The notes beneath the pieces are model-generated. The model worked only from the letters and a program-made list of their open reading frames with translations. It did not search any database and was not told where the DNA came from. A DNA stretch of 64,000 nt, taken from Parablautia intestinalis (GTDB lineage: Bacteria > Bacillota > Clostridia > Lachnospirales > Lachnospiraceae). This document shows positions 51,923-61,049 of this stretch, piece by piece; the first letter of the stretch is position 1; each line of letters begins with the position of its first letter. A program made the position numbers and the translations under genes. The DNA lies in the NCBI GenBank assembly GCA_003612395.1, contig RAYQ01000005.1, positions 124,001 to 188,000 on the forward strand. The letters run 5' to 3'.

Positions 51923-53068
51923 TTAACCCCGCCTCCTGTAAAGCAAATGATTAACCCCTCTTCCTATGTTGTGCAGCACCCGGGCAATCATCAGGGGCAG
52001 TCCAATCCCTGCCAAAAGATACAGCCATTTACTGGCTTCCGATCCCCCCGCAAGGTATACAAAATTAATTTCACTGAAAAACATTTCCCTGTCAAACTCC
52101 CGGCATAAAGGCGTATAAAGGCTGCACAGATAAAAAAGCTCCTTCACCAGCATAAAGCAGAGCGTATGATGCATCATAACCGCAAAGGTATTTCTTCCGA
52201 TGTAAACCATTTTTCCGGCCAGATAAGGAATGCCGCTTATAATCCTTGCAATCCGAAGCCAGAAGGCTATCCCTGTAACCACCGTCAGATAAGGGATCAA
52301 AGGGCCATTTGCAAAGCTGCTGACCCACACCGCGCTAAAGGCCAGACCGCCGCACAAAATCGTGATCAGCACCTGTATCCCCATCACAATTAAAAAGTAA
52401 GGCCCATCCTCCAACCTGTCCAAATCTTCTAACTTTTCCCGGTAAATTCTTCCCATCTGAAATCCCGGCATCATAAAAAGGAGTCTTCCCGGCAGCTTAT
52501 AATACCCCCATGCATGCCCTCCTATGGCCAGCCATACTGTCAAAATGCCTGCCGCCAGACATCCTGCAAAAATCAGCCACTCATAGTTTAAGCGCAGCAA
52601 AGACAACACTTTGCGCATGAGCACGTTGATAACCTCCAGCATAAAGAGCACCGGAACAAACCACGCGGGGAAATTGTACATGAATTGATGCCCGTCCAAA
52701 AAAGGCGATAAAAACAGCCCCCGAAGGGATAATGTCTCTCCAATGGAAAATCCTGCCCCATGCAGAAGATTACTTAAAATGCCATAAAAAAGATTCCACA
52801 CAAAATAAGGCAGCAAAAGAGTAACACATTTTCCAATCAGGTACCTTCCAATTCTCTCTTCTGCTTCCCTTCTGTAAAAATAACCTGAAACAAATAAAAA
52901 GATAAACACATGAAAGGAATAATAAGGAAACAGACCGCCAATATCAAAAAGATTATATCCCAGATGTCCTGCCACCACCAAAATAATTCCTATCGCCGAC
53001 AAAATCCGAAGTTCCCTAATTTCAGAGAAATTATTTTCTCTGAAATTTTTTTCTCTGAAATGAGTCAT
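51923..53068 (-). CDS. Acyltransferase 3 family membrane protein
   Basis: A 381-residue protein with about ten membrane segments. It begins with a charged segment (FREKNFRENNFSEIRELRIL), then ILSAIGIILVVAGHLGYN with the catalytic-type histidine, SFHVFIFLFVSGYFYRREAE, and FPAWFVPVLFMLEV. Family members acetylate or otherwise acylate surface sugars and lipids, so it could modify glycans made elsewhere in the window. GGAGGAG precedes the ATG. A 12-bp perfect palindrome overlaps codons 5-15. Confidence 0.87.
   Translation of the reverse strand: MTHFREKNFRENNFSEIRELRILSAIGIILVVAGHLGYNLFDIGGLFPYYSFHVFIFLFVSGYFYRREAEERIGRYLIGKCVTLLLPYFVWNLFYGILSNLLHGAGFSIGETLSLRGLFLSPFLDGHQFMYNFPAWFVPVLFMLEVINVLMRKVLSLLRLNYEWLIFAGCLAAGILTVWLAIGGHAWGYYKLPGRLLFMMPGFQMGRIYREKLEDLDRLEDGPYFLIVMGIQVLITILCGGLAFSAVWVSSFANGPLIPYLTVVTGIAFWLRIARIISGIPYLAGKMVYIGRNTFAVMMHHTLCFMLVKELFYLCSLYTPLCREFDREMFFSEINFVYLAGGSEASKWLYLLAGIGLPLMIARVLHNIGRGVNHLLYRRRG
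53019..53061. repeat. Palindrome with extra half-site at start of the acyltransferase gene
   Basis: ATTTCAGAGAAA (53019-53030) and TTTCTCTGAAAT (53035-53046) form a perfect 12-bp palindrome with a four-base centre, and TTTCTCTGAAAT recurs at about 53050-53061. All lie within the first 17 codons. Confidence 0.85.
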
Positions 53069-53092
53069 CCCCCGTCTCCTCCCTCAGTCTGA

Positions 53093-53140
53093 CCTCCATG
53101 TTTCCAACAGCCCGCAAATTGGGGCCAAGGCACAAATTTA
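53093..53140 (-). promoter_or_regulatory. Leader repeat element, family 1, copy D
   Basis: On the minus strand: TAAATTTGTGCC, TTGGCC, CCAATTTGCGGGCTG, TTGGAAAC, ATGGAGGT. Here the element's own GGAGG is 25 bases before the start, and a second GGAGGAG is used. Confidence 0.62.
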
Positions 53141-53226
53141 ACCCTTATCATCCATTTAAGCATAATCTTTCTATCAGTATACAAAAAAACGTTGTACAAT
53201 AAAAGCAAAAAATTTATAATAGCTGT

Positions 53227-54324
53227 ATGAACACGACACATAATCATCCAAAAAGCTATCAAACATACATTTGTTTTTCCATAACAAAATTTAAACGGAG
53301 CAAAAAGGGTTTCCTTTTTATACTTGCCCTGTGCCTCTGCGCCTGTTTTTTGGCGGCATGCGGCAATTCCCGGCCTGCCAGGACGCCAGGCTATGTTCCG
53401 CTGGCCTACCTGCTGAAGTCAAGCCCCATTGCCTTTGATCCGTCATCGTTAAATCAGATACCGGATAACCCTCACCCATCCTTAAGCGTGCCAACCTACA
53501 TTATCAGGGTGGAGGATATTTATTTTATTGTGGACTGCTATAACAATCAGGTCATATACCATGATAACTTAGAAGATCCCCTTTACCGGTGGCAGGTTAT
53601 GACAAATGACATTTCCATGGGACACACCTTGGCCAGCGATGGGGAAGTTTATCTGATTGACGATACGGAAAATAACCGCATTTTAATTATGGAAAAAGGC
53701 AAAAATGATAACGGACAGACTATTTTTATCCCTACCCAGGAATTTTTGAACATTGGCAACCGTCCCCATTACATTATATATGACGAATATACGGATACCT
53801 TTTATGCCTGGAGCTCCCAGAGCGGAGAAATGTACCTTTTCCGCCATGCAAAAGGAGATTCCCGGGTATATCTGACTGATGTGCGGTCCATTCCCTCCCT
53901 TGCCGGTATCTATGTCCGCTCCTTCACGATTATAGAAGACCGCGTTTATTTCGTGTCCGGCAACGCCAGTATTATAGAAGCGGATCTTTACACCTTTGAG
54001 GTCAAAAAGGAATATCCCGTTTTGCCGGAAATGGCAGGCATGATACAGATCACGCCCATAGGGGACTATTATTATATCACCATATCCACCGATATTACCG
54101 GCAATCAGGATTATGCCACCATACTTCGTGTCAAAAAGTTAGAGGACCTTTCCACCGGCAACTATGAAGATGTATACGGGAATTTTATCGGCGGCGGTAC
54201 ACCTTACTATATCACCTGTATTGATGACAAATGGTATCTGACAGAGCACCGTATCCCCGGGCATTCCATCTGGAGCTTTCAGGTTAAGGACAACACGATT
54301 ATCAATGTAACCTCCGTTTACTGA
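53227..54324 (+). CDS. Lipoprotein with beta-propeller-like repeats
   Basis: The 365-residue product has an N-terminal basic region, a hydrophobic core and the lipobox LAACG at about residue 46, so it is a membrane-anchored lipoprotein. The rest contains repeated beta-rich modules such as YFIVDCYNNQVIYHDN, EVYLIDDTENNRILIM and RVYFVSGNASIIEADLYTFEV, which suggest a propeller. No enzyme motif was seen. It precedes a GT39-like membrane protein gene by about 140 bases on the same strand. The first in-frame ATG is used; a shorter start closer to the signal peptide is possible. Confidence 0.72.
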   Translation: MNTTHNHPKSYQTYICFSITKFKRSKKGFLFILALCLCACFLAACGNSRPARTPGYVPLAYLLKSSPIAFDPSSLNQIPDNPHPSLSVPTYIIRVEDIYFIVDCYNNQVIYHDNLEDPLYRWQVMTNDISMGHTLASDGEVYLIDDTENNRILIMEKGKNDNGQTIFIPTQEFLNIGNRPHYIIYDEYTDTFYAWSSQSGEMYLFRHAKGDSRVYLTDVRSIPSLAGIYVRSFTIIEDRVYFVSGNASIIEADLYTFEVKKEYPVLPEMAGMIQITPIGDYYYITISTDITGNQDYATILRVKKLEDLSTGNYEDVYGNFIGGGTPYYITCIDDKWYLTEHRIPGHSIWSFQVKDNTIINVTSVY

Positions 54325-54334
54325 GCATATACTC

Positions 54335-54365
54335 GTAACTATTCAGCCTTTGGCTTTATAGTTAC
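54335..54365 (+). promoter_or_regulatory. Hairpin between lipoprotein and GT39-like gene
   Basis: GTAACTAT and ATAGTTAC enclose AGCC-TTT-GGCT. There is no T tract, so this is more likely an RNA processing or stability structure than a terminator. Confidence 0.55.
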
Positions 54366-54466
54366 TGAAATATACTCTCAGATTCTCTCCTGTATCTGCT
54401 TTTGGGCTGATTATCCTGCGGATGCACATAAATGTAATCTATGAAAAGGACCGAAAGGACATGCAA

Positions 54467-56122
54467 ATGAAAAAACATCTTTTTAACCCGCCCATGGGCG
54501 GCAATGCCCCATGGAAAACCGATCTGTGCATTATTTTTACTATTCTGGCATTTTGTATTGCCACCGCCATAGCCCAGGGCACCGGCTTTTTTTACAGCCC
54601 CCACTACACAAAGGTGCTTGTTTTAACCTGCCTTTTTGTAGCCTATACGGGACTTTGGTTCTATTTAAAATGGTCCGGACGCCTGAATGATGAAAGCGTA
54701 GTTTTTATGATTATCCTTTTGGGGGTCCTCGCGCGGTGCGGCTACGTGCTCTTATCGGGCCTTTATGAGCGCCAGCATGACGCAGGCGCTTACACCGGCA
54801 TGGGAACGGACTTTGTCAATCCGGGTCACATCGGTTATATTGAGTATATCTACAAATTTCATAAACTGCCGGACTTAAATCCTTACGAGCTGTTCGCCTA
54901 CTATCACCCGCCGCTGCACCATATGATTTCGTTTCTCTGGCTGCAGCTTAACATTATGCTGGGTGTAACGGAAGATCTTGCCTTTGAAAATCTGCAAATT
55001 CTTCCTCTTCTCTATTCCTGCCTCTGCATGGTTGTTACCTGGAAAATATTAAAAGTTCTTGAAATAGAAGATGGCGGCCTCTATATAGGGCTTGCCTTTA
55101 TGGCCTTTCACCCTGCTACTATTGTTATGGCCGGAAGCGTCAACAATGATATGCTGACCATATTATTTATGTGCCTTATCATATTGGAATCCCTTAAGTG
55201 GATCCGGAACAAAAATTTATCAGGCCTTATTAAGCTGGCCCTGTGCATTGGCTTTGGCATGATCACCAAGCTTAATTCCGCGGTTCTTGCCATTCCTCTT
55301 TCCATTATTTTCCTGATGCATTTTATTTCCGTCATCCGCCTGCGGAAAAGAAATCTTCTTTTTACATGGATAAAAAATTACTGTATTTTTGCCATAATTG
55401 TGGCTCCCATAGGTTTATCCTGGATTGTGCGGAACCTGATACTCTTTGGGGAAAAGCCCGGCGTGCCCGTTCCCGGGGAAACTTCCCCCATGTACACGGC
55501 CGCCTACAGTCTCTGGGAGCGTCTGGGTATTCCGTCCTTTTCCGACTGGAATTTTACATTTCCCTTCCACCCAATCAGCGCAAGGGCCTGCAATAATACC
55601 TGGGTCATTATGTTCCATACCTCCCTGTTTGCAGAGGAATATCCTGTCAACTTATCCGATATTCTTCTGATATTATGTCAGATTACCTTTGTGCTGGCAG
55701 TGGTTTTCGGCGTCATAACCGCTTTTTTACTGGCCGCGGTTCTTTTCCGCCAGGCACTGCCCCGCTACGGGGGGCAGCAGGGGCTTTCCCTCTCCCCGGG
55801 CAGGCTTATAGGTAAAAAAACCGGCCGGGAAAATTCTATCTTCCTGCTAACCGGTTATATCATTATGCTGATTTCCTTTGCTGCCTTTGTTATCATCTAT
55901 CCTTATACCTGCAGCAGCGATTTCCGCTATGTGGCAGTCTGTCTGGTATATATCTCCATTGCCCTGGGGTTAGGCAATAAATATTACCTTTGCCCTGCGT
56001 CCTTGCGTGAGGACGGCTTTTTTGCAAAGCTTCAAGCTGTTTTCATGCACATCATCAACTGGGGGATTATCATAATTCTTGTTTTCAGCGCCCTCATATA
56101 TGCTTTTTGGGGTCGCTGGTAG
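54467..56122 (+). CDS. GT39-like (ArnT/PMT-type) membrane glycosyltransferase
   Basis: About 551 residues with roughly 12 membrane segments. An extracytoplasmic loop after the second or third segment has ERQHDAGAYTGMGTDFVNPGHIGYIEYIYKFHKLPD, including an Asp pair like the catalytic base of GT-C enzymes, and FAYYHPPLHHMISFLWLQL follows. Such enzymes use polyprenyl-phosphate sugars outside the membrane. I prefer ATG 54467, eight bases from AAAGGAC; ATG 54461 is too close. Its last 29 bases overlap the convergent GTPase-NYN gene. Confidence 0.82.
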   Translation: MKKHLFNPPMGGNAPWKTDLCIIFTILAFCIATAIAQGTGFFYSPHYTKVLVLTCLFVAYTGLWFYLKWSGRLNDESVVFMIILLGVLARCGYVLLSGLYERQHDAGAYTGMGTDFVNPGHIGYIEYIYKFHKLPDLNPYELFAYYHPPLHHMISFLWLQLNIMLGVTEDLAFENLQILPLLYSCLCMVVTWKILKVLEIEDGGLYIGLAFMAFHPATIVMAGSVNNDMLTILFMCLIILESLKWIRNKNLSGLIKLALCIGFGMITKLNSAVLAIPLSIIFLMHFISVIRLRKRNLLFTWIKNYCIFAIIVAPIGLSWIVRNLILFGEKPGVPVPGETSPMYTAAYSLWERLGIPSFSDWNFTFPFHPISARACNNTWVIMFHTSLFAEEYPVNLSDILLILCQITFVLAVVFGVITAFLLAAVLFRQALPRYGGQQGLSLSPGRLIGKKTGRENSIFLLTGYIIMLISFAAFVIIYPYTCSSDFRYVAVCLVYISIALGLGNKYYLCPASLREDGFFAKLQAVFMHIINWGIIIILVFSALIYAFWGRW

Positions 56123-58937
56123 CCATTTGCCGAAATTGCTCCATCTCCTCTTTTGCCTGGGGAGGCAGCGCCCTCTCAAAAGAATTTTTTTCTTCCGGAT
56201 GGCTGTTTTTAAAGTCCTGCAGCGTCTTTCTTGCGGAGCGCTCCATTTCCTCTTTCAGTTCTCTGGAAGAAATAAGCTTACAGCCCTCCCCTATGATGAT
56301 AATCTGCTCCAGTCCATCTGATGTGGCCACCGTTACATCATATTTTTGACTGTTCTCATGGGCAAATTTTTCAATATACTGGTCGGCTGTCTCCGCTTCC
56401 TTTGTGTAAACCACGTGAATGTTGTGATAGTCCAGTACTTCCGTGGGATGCCCGGCCAGACGGTACGCGTCAAAAACCGCTATCAGGCTGCACCCCCTTA
56501 CCGCCTGATAATTGCAGAGTAAATCCAGCAGCTTTCCTCTGGCCCCGTCCAGGCTTTTCTCCGCCAGATCTTTTAATTCCTCCCATGCAAAAATCACATT
56601 GTAGCCATCCACCAGCAAATATTCTTCCCGTCTGGGAGCAGCTTTGTAAACCCTTGTTTGGGGCGGCAGCGAAAAATCGCCCGTCCTTTCCCGGCTTCTT
56701 TTCCATCCGGCTTTTGTTTCTGCCCTGTTTCCTTTTTTGTTGGCATGAAAAGTACGGCTTAAAATTTCGTCAATTTCCTCCTGCCCTATGTGCGCGGCCT
56801 TACTGATTTTATCCTCTTTTCGTCCTCTGGCATACATCCCGCCATTACCTGCAGACCCTCCTGCACCTTCCACATCCTCCAGGTACCTGTCGCCGGTAAT
56901 GCCGTCTTCCCACAATTCTCCCGCCTTATTTGGGGCTTCTCTCCGGCTTTTAAGGCAGCTTTCCAGGTGCATGTATTCGGGCACCTGATCCCACTCCACA
57001 AGAAAACCTGCCCCGTGGGCGCAGAACACTGAGCCCGCCGGATTGTCCACATCCCGGAGAGGATCGTAGTCCGCCGCTTCCAAAACCTCCTCCGTATTGT
57101 GGCAGGGGTAATATCCTTTCATACTGCAGTACAGCCGCCCTTGCCCTCTGGTATAGGAAGCTACTTCCGCTTGGTATCCCTGCAAAAGAACCATAGGACC
57201 TGTGCCCCTTAAAATACTCATGCCCTGATCGTCCTGCTCCAGGGTAAAGCTGCTCTGCATTTTATCAAGATCGTTCATAGCCCGCCCCACGGACCGCTCC
57301 GGCACCTCCAGCTTATATTCATAGTAAGGCTCCAGCAGTACGCTTTTCGCCTGCATCAGCCCCTGACGCAGGGCCCGGTAAACCGCCTGCCTGAAGTCGC
57401 CTCCCTCCGTGTGCTTTTGATGGGCGCGGCCCGCCTTTAAGGTGATCTTCATATCCGTAATCGGAGCGCCCATGAGAACTCCCACATGCTCCTTTTCCTC
57501 GATATGGGACAGGATCAGCCTCTGCCAGTTTAAGTCCAGCTCGTCTTCGCTGCAATCTGTCCCCGTACAAATTCCGCTGCCCGGCTCTCCCGGCTCCATC
57601 AGAAGATGCACCTCCGCATAGTGGCGCAGGGGTTCAAAATGTCCCACGCCTTCCACCGTATCTGCAATTGTCTCCTTATATACAATGTTTCCTTCTCCAA
57701 AGTCCACACAAACGCCGAATCTTTCCTGAATCAGCTTTCTGTAGACCTCAATCTGTACCTGCCCCATAACCTGCGCTTTGATTTCCCTGTTATTTCCATC
57801 CCACACAATATGAAGCTGAGGTTCTTCTTCCTCTATCTGCCTAAGCTTAGGAAGCATCGCGGCCGCATCGCAGCCCTCGGGAAGCACGATACCATAGCAA
57901 AGAACAGGCGACAGCTCCGGATAAACAGGCTCCTTACAAAAGCCCAGCCCATCCCCTGCCCGGGTCTTCGTAAGGCCGGTAACCGCACAGATGCCTCCTG
58001 CGCTTACCTCTGCGGCTGTCTGAAACTTTTCTCCGCTGTAAATCCGGATTTGATTGACCTTTTCCTCCCATTTTCCATTCTCCGCCCCGATTCTGCAGAC
58101 GCCGGTCAGCGTTTCCTTTGCCTTAAGACTTCCCCCCATAATTTTCATATGGGTCAGCCGGTTCCCCTGCTCATCCCGTGAAATCTTAAATACTCTTGCC
58201 CCAAACTCCTGCGGATATTCCTTTTCATGCGTATAAACGTCCAGCCCTCTAAGCAGTTCTTCCACCCCAAACAGCTTAAGGGCCGATCCAAAAAAGCAGG
58301 GAAAGATCTTTCTTTCCCCTGTAAGTCTTTGTATGGTCCTTTTCCCTATTTCCTCGGTTTCCAGAAATTCGTTTAAGGCATCTTCCTCGCAAACCGCTAT
58401 ATTTTCATAAAATTTTTCTTTTGAAGAAGCGGCTTCTTTCTCTGAAAAATCCACACAATATTCGCTTAATTGTTCCCGGAGATTTGCCATAATCGCCGCC
58501 TTATCCGTGTCAGGCTGATCCATCTTGTTCACAAACAGAAAAACCGGTATCTGATAATGTTTAAGAAGCCTCCATAAGGTAAGGGTGTGGGCCTGCACGC
58601 CATCGCTTCCGCTGATGACAAGGACAGCTCCGTCCATCACCTGCAAGGTCCGCTCCATCTCCGCGGAAAAATCCACATGCCCGGGCGTATCCAAAAGCGT
58701 AATCTCCGTATCCCCTGTTTCAAGAAGCGCCTGCTTAGAAAAAATGGTGATCCCTCTCTCCCTCTCCTGCCCGTATGTATCCAGAAAAGTGTCTCTTTTA
58801 TCCACCCTTCCAAGCCTGCGGATGCTGCCGCACAAATAAAGCATTCCTTCTGATAAAGTTGTTTTTCCCGCATCCACATGGGCCAGCAGACCGACACATA
58901 TATGTTTTTTTGCCTTTTTAAGTTCCTGTCCGCCCAT
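56094..58937 (-). CDS. TetM/EF-G-like GTPase fused to a YacP/NYN ribonuclease domain
   Basis: A 947-residue fusion. Residues 10 to about 690 form a translational GTPase of the TetM/TetO type: P-loop AHVDAGKTT (19-27), RGITI (61-65), DTPGH (83-87), NKMD (about 137-140), followed by EF-G-like domains with QVMGQVQIEVYRKLIQERFGV and GAPITDMKITLKAGRAHQKHTEGGDF. A charged linker leads to a NYN/YacP domain at about 773-902 with acidic residues D777 (VDGYNVIF), D823 (VFDAYR), D852 (TADQYIEK) and D874 (TSDG). YacP (Rae1) cleaves mRNA in the ribosomal A site, where TetM-like proteins also bind, so the fusion suggests a ribosome-acting nuclease or rescue factor. AAGGAGG precedes the ATG. Confidence 0.93.
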   Translation of the reverse strand: MGGQELKKAKKHICVGLLAHVDAGKTTLSEGMLYLCGSIRRLGRVDKRDTFLDTYGQERERGITIFSKQALLETGDTEITLLDTPGHVDFSAEMERTLQVMDGAVLVISGSDGVQAHTLTLWRLLKHYQIPVFLFVNKMDQPDTDKAAIMANLREQLSEYCVDFSEKEAASSKEKFYENIAVCEEDALNEFLETEEIGKRTIQRLTGERKIFPCFFGSALKLFGVEELLRGLDVYTHEKEYPQEFGARVFKISRDEQGNRLTHMKIMGGSLKAKETLTGVCRIGAENGKWEEKVNQIRIYSGEKFQTAAEVSAGGICAVTGLTKTRAGDGLGFCKEPVYPELSPVLCYGIVLPEGCDAAAMLPKLRQIEEEEPQLHIVWDGNNREIKAQVMGQVQIEVYRKLIQERFGVCVDFGEGNIVYKETIADTVEGVGHFEPLRHYAEVHLLMEPGEPGSGICTGTDCSEDELDLNWQRLILSHIEEKEHVGVLMGAPITDMKITLKAGRAHQKHTEGGDFRQAVYRALRQGLMQAKSVLLEPYYEYKLEVPERSVGRAMNDLDKMQSSFTLEQDDQGMSILRGTGPMVLLQGYQAEVASYTRGQGRLYCSMKGYYPCHNTEEVLEAADYDPLRDVDNPAGSVFCAHGAGFLVEWDQVPEYMHLESCLKSRREAPNKAGELWEDGITGDRYLEDVEGAGGSAGNGGMYARGRKEDKISKAAHIGQEEIDEILSRTFHANKKGNRAETKAGWKRSRERTGDFSLPPQTRVYKAAPRREEYLLVDGYNVIFAWEELKDLAEKSLDGARGKLLDLLCNYQAVRGCSLIAVFDAYRLAGHPTEVLDYHNIHVVYTKEAETADQYIEKFAHENSQKYDVTVATSDGLEQIIIIGEGCKLISSRELKEEMERSARKTLQDFKNSHPEEKNSFERALPPQAKEEMEQFRQMATSDPKKHI

Positions 58938-59083
58938 GAAAATGCCTCCTTTTGATTACATACATTTTTCAAGTATATCACAAGAAGAAGCGTTAGTCGA
59001 TATGCCATGCCTGCCAAAATATGAACTTTGGTAACCATTTAGCCCAAATCACCAGACTTTATCTTTCTGCATAGCGATTGTTA

Positions 59084-60022
59084 TCAAATCAGTCCTGCCG
59101 ACTTCAGCACAAACACCCACAGAAAAATAGTAACCACAGAAGCAGTGGTACTGCACGCTACCAGCTCACCGGCCAGCTTCCCATCTCCTCCCATATTTTG
59201 CGCCATGGGAAAGGAAGCTGCCGCGGTCGGGGTTGCAAACATTGTCAGCATCACAAATCGCTCTAAAGGCTGCATCCCCGCGATAATAGAAACTGCCAGC
59301 ATAACTGCCGGGACGATTACAAGTTTCATGCTTACAGCAGGTATAATGGCCGGCAGATTCTTTTTCAGGGAAGAAAACTGCAGGCTTCCGCCCAATATAA
59401 ACAAAGCCAGCGGAGTGGTCAGGGCTGAAAACTGAGACACTGGCTTTTCAATACATTCCGGCAGCTGAATCTTTAAAAGTATAAATATTCCACCCACTAT
59501 AGCACCAAAAATCAGCGGATTTGTTAACACCTTCCTGACAAGCTTCCCCAACTCAAGCTTACCGCCTCTGAAATATTCCAGGATAACCACCGCTGTTGCA
59601 TTATAAAAAGGAACTACAATTGCCACCATCATTGATGTCATGGCAAGGCCCGATGCCCCAAAGATATTCTCTGTCAGCGGGACTGCAAAAAGCACAAAGT
59701 TACTTCTGTAAATGGCTTGAATCAACACGCCCCTTCTTGTATTTTCTTTTTCCAGCTTTGGAACGATCAGCATAAGCAGCGCCAGCAGAGCTATTTCCCC
59801 CAGCATGCCCACCAAAACCAATTTTCCCATATTCAAATGCACTCCGGCATTTTGATACAGATTATAAAACATCATAATTGGATAAAAAGCCTGGAATATC
59901 AGGCTGTTAAGCCTTTTCATAAAGGCCTCGTCCATCAAACCGGAAGCTTTTATCACGTAGCCGAACGCCATATAAATCAAAAAAGGTATTACAGCGTTCA
60001 CCGCTGTTAAAAAATGTGTCAT
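59084..60022 (-). CDS. AEC family transporter
   Basis: A 312-residue membrane protein with about ten segments, beginning MTHFLTAVNAVIPFLIYMAFGYVIK, with TNPLIFGAIVGGIFILLKIQLPE in the middle and ATPTAAASFPMAQNMGGDGKLAGELVACST in the second half, a hallmark of auxin efflux carrier-type proteins such as MleP-like malate carriers. Substrates in bacteria are mostly organic acids. I use ATG 60022, since GGGGGA lies upstream and the family starts here; the frame extends to 60061. Confidence 0.9.
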   Translation of the reverse strand: MTHFLTAVNAVIPFLIYMAFGYVIKASGLMDEAFMKRLNSLIFQAFYPIMMFYNLYQNAGVHLNMGKLVLVGMLGEIALLALLMLIVPKLEKENTRRGVLIQAIYRSNFVLFAVPLTENIFGASGLAMTSMMVAIVVPFYNATAVVILEYFRGGKLELGKLVRKVLTNPLIFGAIVGGIFILLKIQLPECIEKPVSQFSALTTPLALFILGGSLQFSSLKKNLPAIIPAVSMKLVIVPAVMLAVSIIAGMQPLERFVMLTMFATPTAAASFPMAQNMGGDGKLAGELVACSTTASVVTIFLWVFVLKSAGLI

Positions 60023-60076
60023 TTCTGCCTGTTCCCCCGCCTGTAAAGTATTAAAAATCACTGCTCAACCCAAAAT

Positions 60077-60125
60077 GCATACAAAAAGCCGAAAATACGG
60101 TTTCTGCTTTCGGCTATTTGTATGC
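60077..60125. terminator. Terminator between AEC and ROK genes
   Basis: GCATACAAA-A-AGCCGAAA pairs with TTTCGGCT-A-TTTGTATGC over 17 bp with one mismatch. It is placed to stop the ROK kinase transcript. Confidence 0.8.
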
Positions 60126-60147
60126 ATTTCTGCTGGCTGTATTACCA

Positions 60148-61023
60148 TTAATTATTTTTCAAAGCCCTGCGCCCCAGCTCAAGGCATCCCATAATCCCCT
60201 GGTTGTCCTGCAAGCTTGCAGGAACAATATAGCTCTCTATATGCGCAAGTTCTTCTGTCTGGATATAGCCGTTTAAAAGCTCCTTTACATAGCTGCGGAT
60301 CTTCGGAAACAGCTGTTCCTGATGCATAACGCCGCCGCCTAAAATAATCATTTCCGGAGAAACCGTCAGGATATATCCTACAAGCGCCTGGGCAATATAA
60401 TAAGCCTCTAAATCCCATACTTCTTCCCTGTCCTTAAGCTCTATAGCCTTTTTCCCCCAGCGCTCCTCTATGGCCGGTCCTGCCGCAAGTCCCTCCAGAC
60501 AGGTTTTGTGATAAGGGCATTTCCCCTCATAAGCATCATCAGCCCTCTTTTGAATCAGCACATGGCCTGCTTCCGGGTGCAGCATCCCGTGGATCAGATT
60601 TCCTTCCGCAAAAATGCCTGCTCCCACGCCGGTTCCTATGGTAATATAAATCACACTTTTTTTGCCTTTTGCCTGCCCAAAGGTAACCTCCCCAAGGGCG
60701 GAACCATTCACATCGGTATCAAATCCCACAGGACAGCCAAGGGCCTTTTCAAAAGCTCCCACGATGTTGTAGTTTCTCCACGCAAGCTTGGGCGTGCTGG
60801 TAATATACCCGTAAGTGGCAGATGACTTATCCGGATCAATCGGTCCGAAGCACCCGATTCCTAACGCCTCTATTTCCGCCTTTTTAAAGTAGGCAATCAT
60901 CTCAGGCACCGTTTCCTCCGGTGTTCTCGTAGGAATAGAAATCTGTTCAAAAATCTTTCCTGTTTCGTCCCCCACTGCGCATACCATTTTCGTTCCGCCT
61001 GCTTCTAATGCTCCCAGTCTCAT
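60148..61023 (-). CDS. ROK family sugar kinase (fructokinase/glucokinase)
   Basis: The 291-residue kinase starts MRLGALEAGGTKMVCAVGDETG with the ATP-binding LEAGGTK, has CFGPIDPD, the catalytic DTDVNGSALGE and ITIGTGVGAGIF, and the zinc-binding block HPEAGHVLIQKRADDAYEGKCPYHKTCLEG. The DEAYEGxCPYHxxCLEG pattern is that of the fructokinase branch of ROK. It phosphorylates a hexose in the cytoplasm. AAAGGAGGAAG precedes the ATG, and a 21-bp tandem repeat stands just upstream in the leader. Confidence 0.92.
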   Translation of the reverse strand: MRLGALEAGGTKMVCAVGDETGKIFEQISIPTRTPEETVPEMIAYFKKAEIEALGIGCFGPIDPDKSSATYGYITSTPKLAWRNYNIVGAFEKALGCPVGFDTDVNGSALGEVTFGQAKGKKSVIYITIGTGVGAGIFAEGNLIHGMLHPEAGHVLIQKRADDAYEGKCPYHKTCLEGLAAGPAIEERWGKKAIELKDREEVWDLEAYYIAQALVGYILTVSPEMIILGGGVMHQEQLFPKIRSYVKELLNGYIQTEELAHIESYIVPASLQDNQGIMGCLELGRRALKNN

Positions 61024-61049
61024 AAACTTCCTCCTTTTATCTTTTTTAT

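Noticed and set aside
56094-58937. Tetracycline resistance gene
   Set aside because: The GTPase part resembles TetM/TetO, but the charged linker and YacP/NYN domain and housekeeping context argue for a chromosomal translation factor.
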